Below, piece after piece: positions 1 to 6,607 of a stretch of 8,305 bases of DNA; position 1 is the first letter of the stretch, and each line of letters opens with the position of its first letter. A program made the translations under genes and the position numbers. Source of the DNA: Caldisericota bacterium (lineage in GTDB: Bacteria; Caldisericota; Caldisericia; Cryosericales; Cryosericaceae); contig JAKLHS010000024.1 in NCBI GenBank assembly GCA_022710025.1, positions 1 through 8,305 of the forward strand. The letters are read 5' to 3'. Under the pieces are notes generated by a model that made no database searches, was not told the DNA's origin, and saw only the letters and a program-made list of their open reading frames with translations.

Positions 1-2295
1 CCTGTTGAGCAGGTCATCAGAGAATTTATGCGGTTTGCCGGCGGAAGTCCGCTTCTTGCTCACAATTCCGCCTTTGATTCGGGGTTCCTGCGCCGAGCTC
101 TCCACGGACACCTGTCCAATGTCGTCTACGATACCCTGCAGTTGGCTCGCGTGTTCTTCCCGAACCTGCAAAGCCACAGTCTCGTTGCCTTGGTGGATGC
201 GCTGGAGATCAGAAAAGAAGAGGCGCATAGGGCCCTCGGAGACAGCCTGTCGCTGTTTCGCTTCTACCGGCGGCTGAAGGACAAGATCACGCAGGCCGTG
301 CTGCCGCAGGCAGTCGTCCAACGGTTGCTATATCTGTTCCCCATGGCAGGAGACCTCGGACTCCTCGACAGCGGCGGCATGAACGTTCCTCCTGAGCACC
401 AGGGCATGGAACCTCTGAGTGGTATCCTCTCGTCGCTCGACACGTCCCGCCTTCCACGCCTCAAGGCGCTCAAGCCTGGGTTGACCAGCGAAAGCGCGGC
501 CCTTGAACTGCAACTCCTCTCATCGGGGAGGGACGTTCTCCTGCAGTGCCCACCGTCCACATTGCAGAGCCGCTATCTCAGTGATATCCAGGCGTTGAAC
601 CATCCCTCCGTCATCCTCCTGCGTTCCCCCGCAGCCGTCGATCCCCTCCTGGAAGATGCGGCGCCGACCGATGGGTCGCAACCGCTCTGGATCTCAGAGG
701 AAAGCCCGAACAACCTCGTCTGTCTGATGTTGCTTGACAGGGCTTCGCAAAGCCCGACGATGCGCGCGGCGTTTGGCTTCGAGATGGCGGCATTACTCGT
801 CTATGAGTGGGAGACGCGCTCCGTCTTCATCCCCGAGATGCCCCTCTTTCTCAGGAAATCCGAGCTTATGGATCATGTCTCAGCCGAGCATTGTCAACTG
901 GAGCCTGACTGCCCGTTTGCATGCGTGTGCCCGATCCGGGAATCCCTACACCGCGCCAGAGCAGCCCGCATCCACATCACCGACTTGGCTCAAGCCTCTC
1001 ATGTCTTCACGGAACTTGGCGACTCCCCCGTCCTCGTCTCGTCACCGGAAACCGAGAAACTGCTGAGCGAAGTACTCGAGGTACCGGAGCTACAGATTTC
1101 CTCGGTTGCGCTCAGGATCATGGCAGGCATGGCCGGCGAACATATGGGGTCGCCGAGCATGGCACGCGTCGCGGATCTGGCATCTCAGGCCAGCGGTCTT
1201 CTGACAAGTATCTTCCAACAGGCAGCCAATGAGGAAAATCCGGGCGCTCGTGGTCGTGTTCCCGTGAGCGGCGACATCCGGTCGGAAGCAAACTTCACAG
1301 CTCTCCGGGAGATCGCGGACGCCATGGTGAACGTCCTTCAAAACACCCAGGAAGATCTTCGCCCCACCGTGAAAGCCGCCTACCTGTCCCAGGCTCGCAC
1401 GTTGTCAGCATTGGTAGACAATGCCGACAACCCTGATATCGCGACGTGGACGGAGTGTCACGGCAGCGCAATCATTCTGGCCGGCACACGAACCATCCTC
1501 ACATCCCGTGTACGAGCCTGCAGTGCCGGCGCGCAATTCTTCCTGGCAGGCACAAGCGTCTGCCCGGCAGGAGATCAACGTTTCATGACGGAGACATTCG
1601 GCCTGGGAACCGCTGATCCTCCCGTCGTCATAGCAGAAACACAGGATCAGCACCTCCGCGTTCCAACGTTCGTGACCCTGTACCTCCCGCGACCTAGCGA
1701 GTCAGGATTCGAGAAAAGCGGATCCCATCTCATCGCAGAAGTAATGAGACGTTTCCCCGGAAGAGCCGCGGTAGCCTCCAACTCCCTGGAAACCCTCCGA
1801 AGGATGCAATCGTTCCTTGCTCGGGAACCAGGACTATCGGAATATGCGCTGCTTCTCCCCAGAAACGGTCACGCACGGACAGAACTCATGGAGCAGTATA
1901 CTTCTCAGGAGAAAGCCATACTGCTGATCCCGTTTGATTACTTGAGTTTCGGCGACATCCTGCCCGCCAGATTCCTGTTTGTCACCAAGCTTCAGTTCCC
2001 GAACTCGTTTCTGCCGACGGTAGCGCGTTTCAAACAGACCGTCAAGGAGCGGAGAGGCGATGCATTCCGACAATTCGACCTGCCATATGCATTGACTCTC
2101 TTGCAATACACGCTGCACCAAATAGATCCGCAGACGCTCCGCACTGTCTTCATGCTCGATAATCGCAGCTTCAGCTCAGCATATGCAGATCGTGTACGCA
2201 ATGTGCTTCCCACTTCTCCGCTCTTTCTCCCAATGGAAAGCCAGGAGAATCTCCTCCAGCACCTGGATCGCTGGATGCGCAATCAGACGCTGTAA
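1..2295 (+). CDS. DinG-type exonuclease fused to a degenerate XPD/DinG-like helicase (5' partial)
   Basis: The frame is open from base 1, so the true start and the Exo I motif lie upstream; the ATG at 28 is internal. Numbering from that ATG, residues 11-21 (AHNSAFDSGFL) are the Exo II motif of DEDDh exonucleases, and H67 with D72 (HRALGD) form Exo III, so the visible nuclease residues are intact. The remainder follows DinG order. Residues 150-185 sit where Walker A belongs but read LLQCPPSTLQSRYL, without GKT/S. Cys289, 295, 299 and 301 lie where DinG/XPD proteins carry their Fe-S cluster. The DEAH position reads SSPET (339-343), motif III reads LAGTS (506-510), motif V reads YLSFGD (638-643), and the motif VI QGxGRxIR position reads QYTLHQID (693-700). 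The late landmarks LQFP (655-658) and LDNR (710-713) persist. With no internal stop over 755 codons this is not an obvious pseudogene. S. aureus DinG, a nuclease without helicase activity, is a precedent. I infer a nuclease acting in DNA repair or processing, with an ATP-independent scaffold. Confidence 0.8.
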   Translation, partial: PVEQVIREFMRFAGGSPLLAHNSAFDSGFLRRALHGHLSNVVYDTLQLARVFFPNLQSHSLVALVDALEIRKEEAHRALGDSLSLFRFYRRLKDKITQAVLPQAVVQRLLYLFPMAGDLGLLDSGGMNVPPEHQGMEPLSGILSSLDTSRLPRLKALKPGLTSESAALELQLLSSGRDVLLQCPPSTLQSRYLSDIQALNHPSVILLRSPAAVDPLLEDAAPTDGSQPLWISEESPNNLVCLMLLDRASQSPTMRAAFGFEMAALLVYEWETRSVFIPEMPLFLRKSELMDHVSAEHCQLEPDCPFACVCPIRESLHRARAARIHITDLAQASHVFTELGDSPVLVSSPETEKLLSEVLEVPELQISSVALRIMAGMAGEHMGSPSMARVADLASQASGLLTSIFQQAANEENPGARGRVPVSGDIRSEANFTALREIADAMVNVLQNTQEDLRPTVKAAYLSQARTLSALVDNADNPDIATWTECHGSAIILAGTRTILTSRVRACSAGAQFFLAGTSVCPAGDQRFMTETFGLGTADPPVVIAETQDQHLRVPTFVTLYLPRPSESGFEKSGSHLIAEVMRRFPGRAAVASNSLETLRRMQSFLAREPGLSEYALLLPRNGHARTELMEQYTSQEKAILLIPFDYLSFGDILPARFLFVTKLQFPNSFLPTVARFKQTVKERRGDAFRQFDLPYALTLLQYTLHQIDPQTLRTVFMLDNRSFSSAYADRVRNVLPTSPLFLPMESQENLLQHLDRWMRNQTL

Positions 2296-2314
2296 AGATT
2301 CTCCCGATACACGT

Positions 2315-2884
2315 TCACAACTCTTTTTCCGAAAACGCCTCGACCGTGTACGTCAACACATTCATGCCATCCTTTGAGAGGCAGCTCCAGGGCAACCCTG
2401 CCTTGCGACACAGTGCATCCAGAAAAGCTGACACATCCGGCAACTGCTCCCAGACCTGGGGAAGGAAGGTGGCCTGGCGGCCTCCATATTGAAGGATCAC
2501 CCCGGGGCGTTCACCGGACAGCTTGGCCATGAGTTCCGGAACGGACGTGAATGTGACCTCATGCGGGACGGACAGCAACGATATCTCGATGGCCAGCCGG
2601 GCGAACTCGGATTCTTCAACGGGTTCAAACCGTGGGTCGCGGAAAGCTGCGCATACGGCGTTTTCTGCGACAGCCGCAATAAGGGGCAAAACCGGAAGGA
2701 TCGTGCCTATACATCCTCTCAGCTCGCCATCTTCCGTGAGCGTCACAAACACTCCTTGTTCCACCCAATATGCATCGTCCGGGAATTCCGCACGCGTCGG
2801 TTTCAAGTCACGGGCATCCAGCAGGCGCATGCGGATGGATTCCCGTGCCACGATCAGCAATTGATGCCGCTGTTGTTCATTCAT
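2315..2884 (-). CDS. amrA: AmmeMemoRadiSam system protein A (AMMECR1 domain)
   Basis: A 189-residue protein that is essentially one AMMECR1 domain. The hallmark LRGCIGT lies at residues 55-61, after VFVTL and before an alanine-rich helix that leads into AAFRDPRF. IEISLLSVP and the later PGVILQYGGRQATFLPQVW also match the family pattern. The biochemical role of AMMECR1 proteins is unknown; the conserved RGC motif is usually taken as a functional surface. It is last in the minus-strand run. Its ATG lies 6 bp after the amrB stop, and a GAGGAGG Shine-Dalgarno sits inside the end of amrB, about 11 bp from the ATG, so translation is probably coupled. Adjacency to amrB and amrS identifies it as member A of that set. 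Family assignment is firm; molecular function is not. Confidence 0.93.
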   Translation of the reverse strand: MNEQQRHQLLIVARESIRMRLLDARDLKPTRAEFPDDAYWVEQGVFVTLTEDGELRGCIGTILPVLPLIAAVAENAVCAAFRDPRFEPVEESEFARLAIEISLLSVPHEVTFTSVPELMAKLSGERPGVILQYGGRQATFLPQVWEQLPDVSAFLDALCRKAGLPWSCLSKDGMNVLTYTVEAFSEKEL

Positions 2885-2890
2885 GACCGC

Positions 2891-3679
2891 TCACGCCTCC
2901 TCAAAGCTGATCGCTGTGTACCCCACGACTGCCGACGTATCGCCGGCGGTATCTCCGGAATTCCGATAGTCAAGCAACCGGGGCTTCCATCCTGCCGTGT
3001 GCGCTATGGCAAGCAGTGTCTGGATGGGCATGAAGCCGCATGCATCCTCTCCCGTCAACCGTTCACCCTTGCCGCCCGTGATGAGCACTATCGTCTGCCG
3101 GTCATGTGCCACTGCGACGTCATATGGATCATAGTGGCTGAGATCGCTGGAAGCAATGTACAGAGGATGGGGTAATGCCATGGCAAGGATCTCATCCGCC
3201 AGTTGCGTCGTATCGACATCGCCCAGGATCAACGGAACGACGCGGAAGTTCCGAAGCGCGATCTGAAGGAAGGGTAGTTGGACCTCGACAGCATGCTCAC
3301 GAGCGTGAACCTCATCAGACAGGAAGATACAGGATCCCCGGCCCGCTGCTCCCGTAGGACGTTCGACAGACACGTCTCCTAGCGGTGTTCTGAACACATC
3401 GACTCCCGAAAGCGCCGCCCCACGAAAATACGCGCGATGGCTCGGGGCGAGGATTACCACATCATAGGGTACCGACTGATCCAGCCGTGCCAAGACTGCG
3501 TACCCCATGCCGGCGACGGGTCCCGAGTACGGGTAGCCAGCATGGGGTACGATCACTCCCCTGCACGTGCCGCCAGCAGTGACTGTTGCAGCATCGATGT
3601 AGGCATGTATGTCGCGTGACAACTGCTGAGCCTGGATCGGGTAAAACTGCCCGGCGACTGCAGGATGTCGAATCTTCAT
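2891..3679 (-). CDS. amrB: AmmeMemoRadiSam system protein B (MEMO1 family)
   Basis: A 262-residue MEMO1-like protein related in fold to class III extradiol dioxygenases. From MKIRHPAVAGQFYP the landmarks are PHAGYPYSGPVAG (45-57), LAPSHRAYF (77-85), EHAVEVQLPFLQ (128-139), SSDLSHYDP (177-185) and ACGFMPI (213-219). His46, His81 and Cys214 align with His49, His81 and Cys244 of human MEMO1, which bind iron or copper, so metal binding is likely; no reaction is established for bacterial members. The frame stays open to an upstream start at 3778. The ATG at 3679 is preferred because it has an AAGGAG site 7 bp upstream, overlaps the amrS stop as ATGA, and begins exactly at the family's conserved N-terminus. 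It is translationally coupled to amrS and followed by amrA. Confidence 0.93.
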   Translation of the reverse strand: MKIRHPAVAGQFYPIQAQQLSRDIHAYIDAATVTAGGTCRGVIVPHAGYPYSGPVAGMGYAVLARLDQSVPYDVVILAPSHRAYFRGAALSGVDVFRTPLGDVSVERPTGAAGRGSCIFLSDEVHAREHAVEVQLPFLQIALRNFRVVPLILGDVDTTQLADEILAMALPHPLYIASSDLSHYDPYDVAVAHDRQTIVLITGGKGERLTGEDACGFMPIQTLLAIAHTAGWKPRLLDYRNSGDTAGDTSAVVGYTAISFEEA

Positions 3680-4689
3680 TGCTCCACTCCTTCCAGTCGG
3701 CGCCCACACGAAGGGCATCTCAACCCGGTGGGGGCACACACGTCGTACCCATGTCTCTTGATGACCGTTGTTCGACACGTCGGACAGACCGTGTCGTCCG
3801 ACGTGCGGGGAGACACGAGATTCCCCGGATATACATACAGGAGACCCTCTTCATGACCAATGCGAACCGCGCGTTCAATCGTCGGGGCCGGCGTCATGGG
3901 CACGTCGGCCATGCGGTACATGGGAAAGAAACGTGAAACGTGCCACGGAACAGTCGGGTCCACAGATGCTACGAAGTGAGCCATCGCGTGGAGCTCCTCC
4001 TCTCCGTCGTTAACCCCCGGGATGATGAGCGACGTTATCTCCTGCCACGCTCCTGCCGCATGGATCGTCTGGATCGCTTCAAGAACAGGCTGCAAGCGCC
4101 CTCCGCAGATATGTCGATAGAAGTCGTCCGAAAACGACTTCAGGTCTATGTTATAGGCATCCACGATCGGGAGGGCTGCGTCGAGAAACTCCCGCGAGTA
4201 GAATCCGTTTGAGACGAAGATAGTCTTCAGGCCCGCTTCCCTGGCATGTGACGCTATGTCGAGAGCATACTCCGCCCACACCGTGGGCTCGTTATACGTA
4301 CAAGCAACGGAGCGCGCCCCATTTTCCACGGCCAGTCTGACAATGCTCTCCGCTGCCAGGAAGGATCCCTTTTCCTGGTGTCCATGGCTTCTGTCCCGTA
4401 TCTGAGAGATCTCGAAGTTCTGGCAAAACGAGCACCGAAAATTGCAGCCGAACGTACCCAGCGAAAAGGCGAGAGACCCCGGCAGAAAGTGGTACAGGGG
4501 TTTCTTCTCCACAGGGTCCATCCCCAGTGACACGGGGTAGCCATAGACCGTCGACTGAAGTTCTCCCTGCGCATTGCACCGTACTCCGCAGATACCGCAG
4601 CGTCCCTCCGCCACAGTGCACTGATGCGCGCATGCCAGGCACTGGACGGCTCCATCGCCCGCGGGCCTGCTCATCCATGCGGGTCGCAT
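3676..4689 (-). CDS. amrS: AmmeMemoRadiSam system radical SAM enzyme
   Basis: A 337-residue radical SAM protein. The cluster motif is C82-NFR-C86-SF-C89, the CX3CX2C signature that binds a [4Fe-4S] cluster and SAM, preceded by FSLGTFGCN as in activating-enzyme-like members. The N-terminus has a second cysteine group (C17, C20, C24, C31, C34, C38). The C-terminus ends in a zinc-ribbon pattern (C302xxC305 and C325xxC328). The middle region, with YNEPTVWAEYALD, VSNGF and NAYNIDLKSF-like strands, fits the partial TIM barrel of this family. Its substrate is unknown. Like most radical SAM enzymes it should release 5'-deoxyadenosine, which matters because a nucleoside deaminase gene lies two genes upstream. 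The ATG at 4689 has AGGAGG 7 bp away. The 3' end overlaps amrB by 4 bp. It could be misnamed as a pyruvate formate-lyase activase, but its AmrA/AmrB neighbours argue for AmrS. Confidence 0.93.
   Translation of the reverse strand: MRPAWMSRPAGDGAVQCLACAHQCTVAEGRCGICGVRCNAQGELQSTVYGYPVSLGMDPVEKKPLYHFLPGSLAFSLGTFGCNFRCSFCQNFEISQIRDRSHGHQEKGSFLAAESIVRLAVENGARSVACTYNEPTVWAEYALDIASHAREAGLKTIFVSNGFYSREFLDAALPIVDAYNIDLKSFSDDFYRHICGGRLQPVLEAIQTIHAAGAWQEITSLIIPGVNDGEEELHAMAHFVASVDPTVPWHVSRFFPMYRMADVPMTPAPTIERAVRIGHEEGLLYVYPGNLVSPRTSDDTVCPTCRTTVIKRHGYDVCAPTGLRCPSCGRRLEGVEQ
3687..3692 (-). promoter_or_regulatory. Shine-Dalgarno that sets the amrB ATG start
   Basis: AAGGAG on the minus strand lies 7 bases before the ATG at 3679, inside the last codons of amrS. 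With the ATGA overlap it fixes the amrB start and argues against the in-frame start at 3778. Confidence 0.75.
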
Positions 4690-4707
4690 GTCATCGCCTC
4701 CTGTTCT

Positions 4708-5190
4708 TTACCCTCCTTGCACCATCCTGACTGCGAGCGCCAGCGCAGCGCGTGTCGCCTGCACGCGGATGTGTGCACGGCTGCCATGCAGCATCAACTG
4801 CTCCGTCGTACTGTCATCATCGGTCGCGCATGCCACGAACACCGTTCCCACGGGTGTTCCGGATTCGTCGGATGCCGGACCGGCTATCCCTGTCGTCACC
4901 ACCACTATCTGAACTCCCAGCCTCTTCCGACATCCATCAGCCATAGCGCGCGCCGCTTCGGCGCTGACTGCCCCATGTGTTGCCAGCAGGCGCTCAGAAA
5001 TGCCCAGCATATCAGCCTTGGCGGTATTCGTGTAAACGATGAAACCACCGACATACCATGCTGACGCTCCCGGCACCGACGTCACTGCCGCCCCTACCAT
5101 CCCGCCGGTTACAGACTCTGCGGTTCCGATGCGCCACCTGCGCTTGCCGGCTGCCCCCAGAAGCTGACTGGCGAGTGTCGCAATCTTCAC
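4708..5190 (-). CDS. pncC: Nicotinamide-nucleotide amidase (stand-alone CinA C-terminal domain)
   Basis: A 160-residue protein that is a complete CinA C-terminal domain without the N-terminal MoaB/MogA-like domain of full CinA. Family members deamidate NMN to nicotinate mononucleotide and ammonia, recycling the NMN made by NAD-dependent DNA ligase and other NAD consumers. Landmarks are AESVTGG (24-30), GASAWYVGGFIVYTNTAK (41-58), HGAVSAEAA (72-80), TTGIAGPASDESG (99-111) and PVGTVFVA (113-120). The usual AESCTGG has Val in place of Cys, while the Ser before it, taken as the catalytic serine, is kept. An upstream ATG at 5307 would overlap mtaD by about 100 bp. I chose the GTG at 5190 because it lies 13 bp after the mtaD stop, follows a GGGGG stretch and gives a family-typical N-terminus. 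The gap to amrS is 18 bp. Confidence 0.88.
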   Translation of the reverse strand: MKIATLASQLLGAAGKRRWRIGTAESVTGGMVGAAVTSVPGASAWYVGGFIVYTNTAKADMLGISERLLATHGAVSAEAARAMADGCRKRLGVQIVVVTTGIAGPASDESGTPVGTVFVACATDDDSTTEQLMLHGSRAHIRVQATRAALALAVRMVQGG

Positions 5191-5203
5191 GGCAACCCCC
5201 GCG

Positions 5204-6496
5204 CTACGCACCGGCCAGCCGCCGCGCCCGACGGTCGGTCTCAAATCGCACTTTTTCGATATCGAGGTGCACAAACTCCCTGTGCTGCATGACCCATGAG
5301 CCAGCAACCATCACGGAATCCACCGATCTGCTGTTGGCGGACCAGATCAGGTGAGAGGCGGGATTGTTGTGCGGATAGAACGATTCGTCATGAAGGTCCC
5401 AGAACGCCATGTCTGCCTGTGCTCCCTCGGTCAGCATACCTACACCGTCAAATCCCAGCGCGCACGCGCCGTTCACTGTAGCCATGGACAGGAGACGTTC
5501 GTTCCCAATACGGAGGGGATCTCTGGTGGAGCCCTTCATGACCAGGCCGAGGACTCGCAGCTCCTCCAGCATGTCGAGGTTGTCGTTGCTTCCGGCGCCG
5601 TCCGTGCCGATACACAAGTTGATACCACTCTCAAGCAGGAGGCGACAATCAGGAATGCCGGAACCGAGTTTCAGATTGCTCTGGATGTTCAGGGCTATGC
5701 CGGCTCCTGCATCGCGAAGGATCCGTACGTCTTCCGGTGTCATGTGGACGCAGTGGTCGGCGAGCAGCGCGGGTGGGTCGTCGAAGAGCCCCATGCGCGC
5801 GTAGTATGCGATGGGCGATGTTCCATACCTGGCCGTGAAATCGTCGACTTCCTTCCTGGTTTCGTGCAGATGGAACTGCACGACGGCTCCCAGCGACTTA
5901 GCATGCACGAATATCTCCCGGATGAAATCCGGAGTCGTCGTATAGGGCGCGTGTGGTCCGAAGCTTGCCATGATGCGCCCATCAGAAGCCCCGTTCCACC
6001 GGTGGAAGAACTCGTCTGCATCCCGCAGTTTTCGCGACTCGTCGCCCGAAGCGGCCGTTCCTGTCGACAGATTGGCCCGGATACCCGCTTCGTCCACCGC
6101 GCGCGCTACGTCGTCTTCGCAGAAGTACATATCCGCATATGTCGTCGTACCGCACATGATGCCCTCGGCAAGCGCCAGAAGCGTGCCAAAGTAGATATCT
6201 TCCCCGGTCATCCGGGCTTCGCGTGGAAACATGTACTTTTCTAGCCATACCTCAAGGGGAACCTCGTCAGCAAACCCCCTGAGCAGCGTCATGGCAAGAT
6301 GTCCATGCGCGTTGACAAGGCCGGGCGTCACGAGAAAGCGTGATGCATCAAGCGTCTCAGCGTTGGAAACGCCCTCCAGTCGATCCGCGATCCTGCAAAT
6401 CCTGTCCCCGTCGACAAGAATGTCGACAACACGCGTAGCCCCGTCTCGTTCCTGGCTCCAGTCAACAACGGTTGCCGATCTGAATAGTCGCTGCAC
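5204..6496 (-). CDS. mtaD: MTA/SAH deaminase family amidohydrolase
   Basis: A 430-residue metal-dependent amidohydrolase. These enzymes deaminate 5'-methylthioadenosine and S-adenosylhomocysteine to the inosyl products, and some relatives (DadD) prefer 5'-deoxyadenosine. In order: VTPGLVNAHGHLAMTLLRG (56-74, His64 and His66 for metal), ASFGPHAPYTT (177-187), VQFHLHET (206-213, His209 metal and Glu212 catalytic), ADHCVH (246-251), NIQSNLKLGSGI (270-281) and GTDGAGSND (297-305, Asp299). These match the residues of Thermotoga TM0936 with a constant offset near the end. The frame extends up to 6598, but the GTG at 6496 has AAGGAG 8 bp upstream and the normal family N-terminus; the ATG at 6523 has no good site. 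Lying after speD-speE, its likely job is removal of MTA from spermidine-type synthesis, and perhaps of 5'-deoxyadenosine from AmrS. Exact substrate preference cannot be read from the sequence. Confidence 0.88.
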   Translation of the reverse strand: MQRLFRSATVVDWSQERDGATRVVDILVDGDRICRIADRLEGVSNAETLDASRFLVTPGLVNAHGHLAMTLLRGFADEVPLEVWLEKYMFPREARMTGEDIYFGTLLALAEGIMCGTTTYADMYFCEDDVARAVDEAGIRANLSTGTAASGDESRKLRDADEFFHRWNGASDGRIMASFGPHAPYTTTPDFIREIFVHAKSLGAVVQFHLHETRKEVDDFTARYGTSPIAYYARMGLFDDPPALLADHCVHMTPEDVRILRDAGAGIALNIQSNLKLGSGIPDCRLLLESGINLCIGTDGAGSNDNLDMLEELRVLGLVMKGSTRDPLRIGNERLLSMATVNGACALGFDGVGMLTEGAQADMAFWDLHDESFYPHNNPASHLIWSANSRSVDSVMVAGSWVMQHREFVHLDIEKVRFETDRRARRLAGA

Positions 6497-6504
6497 CCTC
6501 CACG

Positions 6505-6510
6505 CTCCTT
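6505..6510 (-). promoter_or_regulatory. Shine-Dalgarno that sets the mtaD GTG start
   Basis: On the minus strand AAGGAG is followed by 8 bases and then GTG at 6496. This supports a GTG start rather than the in-frame ATGs at 6523 or 6598, and gives a protein that starts at the amidohydrolase beta-sandwich segment. Confidence 0.7.
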
Positions 6511-6554
6511 TGTCGCATATCATAGCATAGCAGAGTAGAACGAGCCTGCATATG

Positions 6555-6584
6555 GCGAACCCGTCCCTTGCAGGACGGGTTCGC
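6555..6584 (-). terminator. Perfect 12-bp inverted repeat between speE and mtaD
   Basis: GCGAACCCGTCC and its exact complement enclose a 6-base loop, 23 bp after the speE stop. No T-run follows on either strand, so it is not a standard intrinsic terminator. It may be a partial terminator, an RNA stability or processing element that separates speDE from the downstream genes, or a dispersed genomic palindrome. On the minus strand the loop reads TGCAAG and TGCAGG recurs 4 bases after the stem, so the loop could pair downstream or an alternative 6-bp helix (CCTGCA with TGCAGG) could form. The structure is certain; its role is inferred. Confidence 0.5.
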
Positions 6585-6607
6585 ACAATCGCTTCCAAGT
6601 GGCAGCG

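Noticed and set aside
1..2295. Reading the first gene as a pseudogene because its helicase motifs are missing
   Set aside because: The frame is uninterrupted over more than 750 codons and the late DinG landmarks persist in order, which fits a maintained, catalytically altered protein better than decay.
2489..3175. A 228-codon open frame on the plus strand
   Set aside because: It runs antisense across amrA and amrB, both clear family members, and its translation has no recognisable pattern.
5191..5307. N-terminal extension of pncC to the ATG at 5307
   Set aside because: It would overlap mtaD by about 100 bp, and the extra residues do not resemble the CinA C-terminal family.
5351..6244. A 297-codon open frame on the plus strand
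   Set aside because: It is antisense to mtaD, whose amidohydrolase motifs cover the same bases; the length is expected in a GC-rich coding region.
6519..6524. TATGAT on the minus strand upstream of mtaD as a -10 box
   Set aside because: No acceptable -35 hexamer lies 16-18 bases upstream, and the leader would be very short; an internal promoter here is possible but unsupported.
6497..6598. Upstream in-frame starts for mtaD (ATG at 6523 and 6598)
   Set aside because: Neither has a good ribosome site, and the 6598 version would translate through the perfect hairpin; the GTG at 6496 has AAGGAG at 8 bp.
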